The translations under genes were made by a program, and so were the position numbers. Below the pieces are notes generated by a model that saw nothing but the letters and a program-made list of their open reading frames with translations, did no database searches and had not been told where the DNA came from. Below, piece after piece: positions 56,786 through 64,000 of a stretch of DNA of 64,000 nucleotides (position 1 is the first letter of the stretch; each line of letters opens with the position of its first letter). Source of the DNA: Nereocystis luetkeana (lineage: Eukaryota; Sar; Phaeophyceae; Laminariales; Laminariaceae); assembly GCA_031213475.1 (NCBI GenBank), contig JARUPZ010000004.1, forward strand, positions 620,001 through 684,000, read 5' to 3'.

Positions 56786-57790
56786 CCACCTGGAGGATGC
56801 TTTGGGCTTTGGTCTGCCTCTTATTTTCCCTTTGTTATGTTTTCCTTGATTCTTTGTCTTGTAGGTTCATTCTTATCGAGCGTTTTTTCCATAATTAATT
56901 TCCAAACTTTGGAATTATTAGTTGGAGGTATGTATTAATATACGGAGGCGTTCTGTCACTATTCGTGAAATTCTCCAGAACCAAAAATATCATGTTCGTT
57001 AACATTCCAATATTTGGAAAAAATAAACAGGAAAATTTGGAAGATTGAAAAATTGCGCGAAAAAATTGTCGAAAATTTGGAAAAAAAAAACTCTCCGATA
57101 AGAATGACCGTTTCTGTTTACAAGCAGTGGTGTTTTTATTGTTTTTTCTTTTTTTTTGGGCTCGTTCTTTTTTAAGTGTTGGCAACCTCGCCTGCGGGGG
57201 GGGGGCACGACAGATCGTTTTGTTTGCTTTCATTTTTTTTCCTCATTCTCTTTCGATTTGTCTTTGTTTTTGTTTTCTCTTTGATTGTTTATTGTTTCCT
57301 TTCGTTTCTCTGTTTCATAGAAAGTGTATGTCGTGCCTGTCGTATCTAGTATGATGACATGGCATTGCATTGCCCATTTTTTCTTTTTTTCCAGCTCGTT
57401 CTTTTTCAAGTGTTGGCCACCTCGCCTGCGGGGGGGAGCACGACAGATTGTTTCTTCTAGTTTTTGCTTTCATTTTTTTCTTCTTCTCTTTCGATTTGTC
57501 TTCTTTGTCTTTTTTTTCTCTTCGATTGTTTCCTTTCGTTTCTCTATTTCATAGAATGTGTATGTCGTGCCTGTCGTATCTATTAATAGTATGATGACAT
57601 GCATGCATGGCATTGCATTGCCCACTGCTGTGCTTGCTGCATAATACGTGGCAACGCAGTATCTCTGTGGCGTAGCTTTGTGACCACAGAACTTGTATCT
57701 CTTCTAGGATTGAAGAATCAGCACGGACGCTGGTTGTGCTGGATGTCGACGGGTAGAAAGAACGGTTCAATGTGAAGAACACACACACTC
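56786..57790 (+). repeat. Repeat R4, left arm of an inverted pair
   Basis: It includes CCACCTGGAGGATGCTTTGG, a T-rich part tandemly doubled (57145-57370 and 57371-57610), GTGCTGGATGTCGACGGGTA and GTGAAGAACACACACA. The whole matches 58602-59265 as reverse complement. Comparison of its two internal copies gives a clean empty/filled pair for CTATTAATAG (57347 against 57580-57589). Confidence 0.85.
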
Positions 57791-58601
57791 GTCAGTGACC
57801 CAGTGCCGCTCACATATCCGACCGCGCATACATACGTCAATCACTCAATGCCGCGTCGTCAGCAGTAGAAATGTCTACATATATATATCGAGGATTAGGG
57901 TTTTAGCTCCTGACTAGAGAAAGTGGTTGAGGATGTATTGTCCGCAGGGGGAGAGTGGCTTACCACGTACAGAGTACTGGAGAAAAATGGTTGACGTACA
58001 CTTACTTCTGTTGTTGTTGTTGTTGTTCTCACACATTAATTCTCTGACGAAGGAGTCCGTGGTAACACAAAGGTGCTGGAGCCCTAGAAAGATCCGAAAA
58101 ACCACAAAAAAAAACGAAATTCGGCTGCCTGAAAATACACGAGACGAAGAATGCGCACACAAGATAAAACCAATGTATGTGCAAACTGAACTACATGGCC
58201 GCGGGTATATCCTCTCAACTATAACATAAGAGTATCCCCGTTCCCACCACTAACCAAGTTGTGGCTGCCGACTACAGCGGCTGCTGTCTGGAGTGCTGCC
58301 TGCACCGTACGAAACGCACGGTAGTCGTGAACACGAAAGAGGAACCCACCTGGCTGCTATCTGGAGTGCTGTCAGAGTGAAGACTCGCGGATATGCAGTG
58401 AAAAAAGGAGCAATCGAACCTTACTACCACACGAATATCAACGATCGCCATCTCTTCCAGGGCTGTCTAACACGAAAAGGGTGCAGCACAGTTATGATAC
58501 CACGTCCCTGATAATTGCGTGGGTTATTCCCCATGAAGGGTGTACAAGGCTGACTACATTGCTGGGTTTTTTTCGTCCAGTATTCAGGTTTGATTGATAT
58601 G

Positions 58602-59265
58602 TGTGTGTGTTCTTCACATTAAACGGTTCTTTCTACCCGTCGACATCCAGCACAACCAGTGTCCGTGCCGATTCTTCAATTCTAGAAGAGATACAAGTTA
58701 TGTGGTCACAAAGCTACGCCACAGAGATACGACGTTGCCACGTACCTGGTATGTAGTAAGCACAGCAGTGGGCAATTTTATTTATTTTTTTGCAATGCCA
58801 TGTCATCATACTATTAATAGACTTGGTGCATGGGTTTCTTTTTGTTTCCGAGGTTTTCTTCTTTCGGGAAAGTTATGAGTGATCCATGTTGAAGATCATG
58901 CTGCACATTGTCAGATGGCAAGAGGAACAATAATAGATACGACAGACACGACATCCACATTATATGAAATAGAGAAACGAAAGGAAACAATCAAAGAGAG
59001 AACAAAAACAAAGAAGACAAATCGAAAGAGGAGAAGAAAAAAAATGCAAGAAAACTAGAAGAAACAATCTGTCGTGCCCCCCCCCTGCAGGCGAGGTGGC
59101 CAACACTTGAAAAAAAACGAGCTGGAGAAAAAGAACAAAAAGAACAAAAACACCACTGCTTGTAAACAGAGTAAGACAAAGAACCAATGAAAAAATAACA
59201 AAGGGGAAATAACATGCAGACCAAAGCCCAAAGCACCCTCCAGGTGGCGGCAGCAGTTTGTGGTA
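58602..59265 (-). repeat. Repeat R4, right arm of the inverted pair
   Basis: This is the reverse complement of 56786-57790 in the same order, with one internal insertion (about 58811-58925) and one TACCTGGTA at 58744-58752 absent from the left arm. The spacer of about 0.8 kb shows a GGAGTGCTG-containing duplication near 58275 and 58350 and no gene. Confidence 0.85.
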
Positions 59266-59647
59266 CGAGTAGCAGCTAATCCGCCTGGTACCTTGCTACC
59301 CAGACTGCCGTCTCCGCCCTGCGTTCGTCAACTATGCCCAGTCCCTTGGCGTCAGACAATACGAAACGAGCAGAGCAGGTTCGTCATCCAACCACGCCAC
59401 AAGACTCCTTCAATACGGCTTATCAATCAGAAAAGGAAGAGGAAGAAATAAAATGAAAATCACGGAGAATGAGCGCAAGAAAGAAAAAAACAAAACGAAA
59501 AGAGAAGACAAGGGAAGACCACGTTCGAACCAGCTGCACCAGTTGGTGGCACTAGTAGTATGGTCATGTTCTACTTCCTAGTCGGCCTGGTGCCTTGCTA
59601 CCCTGTCTGCCATGTCCTTCCTACTTTCGTCTACCGCCGTTTCCCTT

Positions 59648-60330
59648 CTACTCCTCCTGTTCCCCCCCCTCTCCGCATTCCCTTGGTCGGGCTTTCTGCC
59701 ACTTCTCCTGTTGCCCCCTCCCCCCCCCATTCCCTTGGACACCATCCACGGCGGATGCGCGGCGCTGCCTACTCATATCAGCCTCAGCCTCGTGCCACAT
59801 CATTATGAACCGTTCGGCTGCTTCAAGGATCCCCCGGTACCACTTCCCCACCTTTTTGGCTGCAGTGGACCACAACGCGGTCTCAACTCCAAACACCAAG
59901 AGGGAAACTTCCGTTGACCCTTCGGTTGCTCGGAACTCCCTAAGGTCTTCGACTATGCATCTATGCCAAGTCTTACACTGCCCGCCTGGTCTCGGGTTCT
60001 CCCCACCAGCTATCGTCCCGAACATTACCCGACTGGGTAATCGCTCCTTGCTTTGCCGTGTCACGCCCCCCGCAAAGAAGAGCCGCCGTTTACGAATGGT
60101 CGTTTCGATGCTCTCGCAACGTGTCATCTTGAGGGCCTTCGCGTACGAGAGGGTGGTGTGGTTAGTACGAAGTCGGCGCTGGAAGCCAATGACTCGCAAC
60201 AGGTCTTGGTGGTGAGCCGTTCGAAGCTTGGCAAAGTGTTCCGCTCTGAGGGTCCACGTCACACACCCGTATATAATACACAATAGCATATTGCATGTCT
60301 GAAAGTCATTGAATTCTGGATTTATTTTTA
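59648..60330 (-). mobile_element. LINE 3' fragment (C-terminal part of the ORF)
   Basis: On the minus strand the frame encodes the region after the reverse transcriptase of a non-LTR element: LLCIIYGCVTWTLRAEHFAK, then AHHQDLLRVIGFQRRLRTNH, then TTLSYAKALKMTRCESIETT, then RKRRLFFAGGVTRQSKERLP, with PRPGGQCKTWHRCIVEDL further on. This is the usual YGCETWTL ... RRRLRWFGHVxR ... RPGRPxKRWxDxVxxDL order. The reverse-transcriptase part is missing, and the sequence before the YGC block (60330-60439) is unrelated. The same family in opposite orientation is at 62767. Confidence 0.85.
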
Positions 60331-60439
60331 TTGGCGAACGGTATGATTGGAAAAAGCACGACACATTGTTGCCAAATAGATATGGCATGCTGCGGGAAAA
60401 TAATATAACTAATCCAAACTCCAACCCCAGGCCAATCAA

Positions 60440-61099
60440 TCAACCCATCGAGGTTTAGGGTTGATATCCTTTGTCTCGTGCGTCGTCTCATAGTCTGCGG
60501 CAAGCTTCAGTAGTCGTGTCGAATACTGGTACGTGGTGAGTTTTACTGCTTTTTTTTCCCCCACGCGTCTCCTCCTACCGTTGAAGCTTGAAACCCCGCT
60601 GGGCGACAAGTAATGTTGTTATGTTGCCTACACCAGTACCTGGTGGTTAGCAAAGCCCCGTCAGGTTTGTTTGCCTAGTATGCTACGATATCCTCTTCAC
60701 CCCTGGCGTGTGCTCAAGTTTTTATGGAAAAGCGCAGCGCTACAGCAGTATCCAATATAGGCTGTAGGGCTCCGATGAAAGTAGAAATATCAACTTGAAG
60801 CATACTTGAAGCATAACGGCCGAAATACTAACGGATCTCTGGTGGCTGGTACCACGCAAGACGATACATCCTTTCGCACGAATTTCGGAGCAAATTCTTT
60901 CTCCGCGGCGGGGAAAGTGAAAACGCCGAGCGATGCGTCCTCGGAAATGTCCTGATATGCAAAAAGCTCGGTTGGGTTCGGTTCGGTTCGGTTCGGTTGG
61001 GTTCGATTCGAATATCTGTTCGAGTCTCCGTTCGATTTGCTTTTTAGGGTTAATCTTAGGTTCGGTTGCGTTTGGCACGGTTGTTTGCGACTGCGACAG
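60440..61099. other. Intron 2 of the methyltransferase gene, no exon seen
   Basis: GGTTC pentamer repeats (60970-61015) precede exon 3. A TACCTGGTGG scar lies near 60640. Nothing else recognised. Confidence 0.4.
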
Positions 61100-61251
61100 A
61101 TGGCGAAGGCAACCTGTGCTGGGAGGCGGCGTTCGAACAAGAGCTGGCCTCTGTTGCCGTGGGGATCAGGAGCTTCCCCAGCGAAGGGCTGAACGCCGAA
61201 AAACACCTCCGTGAAGCCTACATGACGCAGCTTACGCGCCTTGGTGGGCAG
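61100..61251 (+). CDS. Plastid SAM-methyltransferase, exon 3
   Basis: This is a 152-base exon with acceptor ACTGCGACAG and donor GGGCAG then GTGAGG. It enters in phase 1 and leaves in phase 0. With exon 2 it completes FHAYGEGNLCWEAAFEQELA, and it continues SVAVGIRSFPSEGLNAEKHL then REAYMTQLTRLGGQ. The invariant GNLCW block makes the identity firm. The SAM-binding domain lies in later exons outside the window. Confidence 0.93.
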
Positions 61252-61635
61252 GTGAGGGTCGTTTTTTGTCTCACTATTTGCGTCACTGTCCGCCTACCAC
61301 AGCATGCATCAAAGCAACATCTACTGCTGTAGAGATAGAGACAGACATTGCGTGCCCTCCAGCAGAATGCAGGCATAAAGGTAGACGGTATACGGTATAC
61401 GGTAGGAAAGCGAGTACCAGTATCAGTAGGAAACTGCCGTAAATAGAAAGCGTAAAACCGCTGTCGCGAAGTACTGCTGTATCTGGGGTAGGGGTTTCAT
61501 GCTTTCTTTCCAACCATTTGTCTTACTTTTTCGCTACCACGCAAAACATCCGCTGAACGTTTCACGGTAAGTAGCAGCCGAGAGCCTATCTGTAGAGCAT
61601 TTTTTTTATTTTTTTCCTGTTGGTATTTATCTTCA

Positions 61636-62766
61636 ATAGAAATACATACTTAGATCACAACCCTGAGCGTGCTCGGTTGGTGCATCCCTGGCCTCTCAGA
61701 GCTCCCACTTCCAAACCGCCTCCTTTCATTACTTGCCGGACCCTTCCAGCAGTTCTTTGTTTTCTCGGTTATTTCTTCCTTTTCTCTTCTTTCGTTTCGT
61801 GTGCGTGCGTGTTCTCCGAGCACGGCATCGCGGGAGGACCCGGCGCCGTCGCGGGTGCCAGCGGGTGCTGGCGGGTAAGGGGGGGGGTTGCAAGGAGCGC
61901 GGTCGCCGCTTTCGTGCCTAGGCGTCGCGTGTGCCTCGAGACTCGAGGGATGCATGAACGGGCTTTGTCTGGCTTCGATTTATGATTTTTGATAGAGTAT
62001 GTACGAGTTTATAAAGGTCGTTCGGTAGGGCAAGATAACATACAAGCGGTGCTTCTTTTTGCGACCACGCTGACGTTGAAAGAGGGAGGTGTGCAATTTG
62101 AACACCAACGTTATCGAGCTGGCGAACGAAGGCCACGGTGAGCACCGGGCTTCACGCGGGGCGGGCGACGGGGCTGATTGTGGCAGAGAGTGAAAAAAGC
62201 TTTACCCGGACCGAATCGGCAGCGAGGTGGTCGCGAGAGGGGCGGGCGGCGTACGAGGCTGAGAGAGAAGCTCTTCTGTGCGAATGTTTCTCTTTTTTTT
62301 TCGACCGGGTGTAAGGTGTTCCAATCAGGCAGAAAAATATTACACGAGAGGGGACGGGGATTTTTTTTCCTTTCCGAGTTTTCGGTTTCATTTTCATTGT
62401 GTTGTTTTTGCTGCTGTGCCGTGCTGTGCTTCCGCTTCTTCGTACATACAGTACAGCATAGAGCATACCAGGTATCGAAAGAAGAAAATAAGTACAGACA
62501 GTAGTACCCTACCTGGGGTGTATGTACGTACGTACGACATCAGCGAAGCGTATATGTGGCATCCAAGCTGACGTCGGAGCTGTTTTTTCCTGAAGCATGG
62601 CGGCGGGGCTCTTGGCATTATCAAGTCGCCGGTTTGCAACTACGATCCTTGAAAACACTAAACTCAATCGTGGACCTCTGTTCGCTTCGCATAATTTGAT
62701 GTACTTTTTTCCTTCCTGAGCGAGCGTAGCGGGCGGCGTAGGCCGCCCGCGGAGCGAAGCGCCTTG
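61636..62766. repeat. Dispersed repeat R1, copy 2
   Basis: It is collinear with 46894-48044, about 90 percent identical by eye, in the same orientation. It ends in GGGCGGCGTAGGCCGCCC then GCGGAGCGAAGCGCCTTG. It carries TACCAGGTA at 62466-62474, where copy 1 has a single TA. The LINE at 62767 abuts its hairpin end directly. Confidence 0.9.
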
Positions 62767-64000
62767 ACCCTCGTACTTGATATATCCTTACCTCCAAGCG
62801 TACCTTGCCGAAACCGAACGACTCCTAGCGAACAACGACCAGAGAGGCTTTTACAAGCACCTTAAGAGTACGGTAGGATTGGAAGGGACTAAAGCGAGGA
62901 GCGAACAGTACATTAGGGACGAGGATGGCACGATCTTACGGGATAAGGTGCGAATTCGTGAACGATGGGCGGGGTTTTACCACAAACTCTTAAACACGAA
63001 GTCGCTGAAACTCGATCCCACGATCATCGACCTCTTGCCACCGCGACCGCTTAAACTGTCGCTTGAAGATGAACCACCCGTAGACGAGATGACAGAAGCA
63101 CCTAAGGGGATGCCGAATTGGAAAGCTGTCGGGCCAGATGGTCTCCCGGTCGAACTCCTAAAAATCGACCACCCGGCATTCGCCCAGTGCTTTCACAACA
63201 TCCTTGTCAATATTTGGTTAACAGGAGAAGTCCCTCAGCAATGGAAAGATGCGATCATCAAGGTCCTTCACAAAAAGAAGGATCGAACTGACTGCAACCA
63301 CTATAGAGGGATCTCACTTGTTGCCCACGCAGGCAAAGTGTTGTTGAAAATCGTCGCGCCCCGCCTCAGCAACTACTGCGAGACCGAGGAACTACTCCCC
63401 GAGGAACATTGCGGCTTCCGCCCCGCACGATCAACGATTGATATGTTGTTCGTCGTGCGCCGGCTGCAACAGCTCGGACGACAGAGGAAAATCCCGTTGT
63501 ACGTGTGCTTCATCGATCTGCAGAAAGCGAAGGACTCTGTCGACCGAGAGCTGTTATGGAAGGTACTCACGCGCTTTGGCGTACCAACCAAGATGCTGAG
63601 AATTATCCGTAATTTCCACGATGGCATGCGGGCTCGCGTGCGTACTGATGACGGCGAGCTCTCGGAATGGTTTGATGTCACGCAGGGGCTGCGGCAAGGC
63701 TGTGTACTATCACCGTTACTGTTTAACGTGTTCTTCGCTGCTGCATTACACATCGTACTAGTACGCTTCAGCGAAGACGAAGCCATTGTAAGGGATTTGG
63801 TCCAACTCAGTGAAGCTGGAGTAGTTCGAACAGGGAAGGAGGAGCCATTGGCGTGCGTGCGAAGGTCTGTATGGGGCATGTACAGCCGATGATGCAGGAA
63901 TTGTCTCGAAGTCGGCTGAAGGGCTCGCAAAAATGATGACAGTCATCGTGACTGCCTTCGAAGCAGCAGGCCTCACGGTGTCGGAAAAGAAGACTGAGAC
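62767..64000 (+). mobile_element. LINE (non-LTR retrotransposon), reverse transcriptase part, runs off the window
   Basis: The frame 62777-63892 encodes the start and fingers/palm of a reverse transcriptase: [55 protein letters not shown], motif [12 protein letters not shown], then [14 protein letters not shown]. In motif A the usual Tyr or Phe of KAYDS is Lys. A shift of frame just before the catalytic box puts ADD ([14 protein letters not shown]) in another frame, from about 63880. This copy is therefore probably dead. The 5' end is cut at the R1 junction, so the endonuclease part is absent. Confidence 0.92.

Larger units (their letters stand above)
49514..61251 (+). other. Gene span: plastid SAM-dependent methyltransferase, incomplete at 3' end
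   Basis: Exons 49514-49888, 54463-54553 and 61100-61251 join in phases 0 and 1 across introns of 4574 and 6546 bp. The joined core reads VVVPEYYLKQFHAYGEGNLC then WEAAFEQELASVAVGIRSFP. It matches the N-terminal signature of class I methyltransferases of cyanobacteria and plastid lineages (YPxYYLxPFHAYxEGNLCWxAAFE, family recalled, not searched). The SAM-binding GxGxG part should follow after LREAYMTQLTRLGGQ, and the donor at 61252 shows the gene goes on. No further exon is seen before a repeat R1 copy and a LINE, so it continues beyond 64000. Confidence 0.8.

Overview
The window looks like nuclear DNA of a photosynthetic eukaryote with a complex (secondary) plastid, most probably an ochrophyte stramenopile. 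Two genes begin with a signal peptide ending in a Phe-containing cleavage motif (NAF-Y at 17.5 kb, GAF-VAP at 49.6 kb). This is the ASAFAP-type bipartite plastid-targeting signal. GT-AG introns, a spliceosomal Sm gene, tRNA-derived SINEs, non-LTR retrotransposons and many MITEs confirm a eukaryotic chromosome. The species cannot be named from the sequence.

Three genes can be read, all split into small exons by very large introns. (1) A plus-strand gene for a plastid protein resembling the HHL1-like family has exons at 17464-17604, 25523-25762, 27557-27724, 30329-30459 and, less surely, 45441-45540. (2) The minus-strand gene for snRNP protein SmE has exons at 48848-48902, 39055-39162 and 38376-38459; its tiny first exon was not found. 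(3) A plus-strand gene for a plastid-targeted SAM-dependent methyltransferase has exons at 49514-49888, 54463-54553 and 61100-61251 and continues beyond the window. All proposed junctions are GT-AG and phase-compatible. Genes 1 and 2 appear interleaved on opposite strands. A possible fourth gene on the minus strand (exons at 6669-7040 and 3434-3865) is unrecognised.

Nearly everything else is repeats. Four MITE families (called MITE-1 to MITE-4 here), two tRNA-derived SINE families, a PIF/Harbinger-like element (18073-19546), two foldback elements (12.64-14.79 kb and 19908-20572), two large dispersed families with related hairpin ends (R1 about 1.15 kb, R2 about 1.4 kb), LINE pieces at 59.6-60.4 kb and 62.8-64.0 kb, a fossil retroelement scrap at 55.5-56.1 kb, microsatellites up to 340 bp and at least ten two-copy tandem duplications fill introns and intergenic DNA. 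1-17 kb is repeat-rich and gene-poor; 17-46 kb is gene 1 with its MITE-filled introns; 38-49 kb is SmE; 49.5-61.3 kb is the methyltransferase gene; the right end is a LINE.

The most striking signal is a set of short TA-flanked motifs scattered through the window: TACCTGGTA/TACCAGGTA (dozens of copies) and the palindrome CTATTAATAG (about 20 copies). Comparing repeat copies with and without them shows they are short insertions of a kind expected from excision of TA-target transposons. CTATTAATAG is exactly what remains if MITE-1 (ends TTACGGGG...CCCCGTAA, flanked by TA) leaves with two bases of each end behind.
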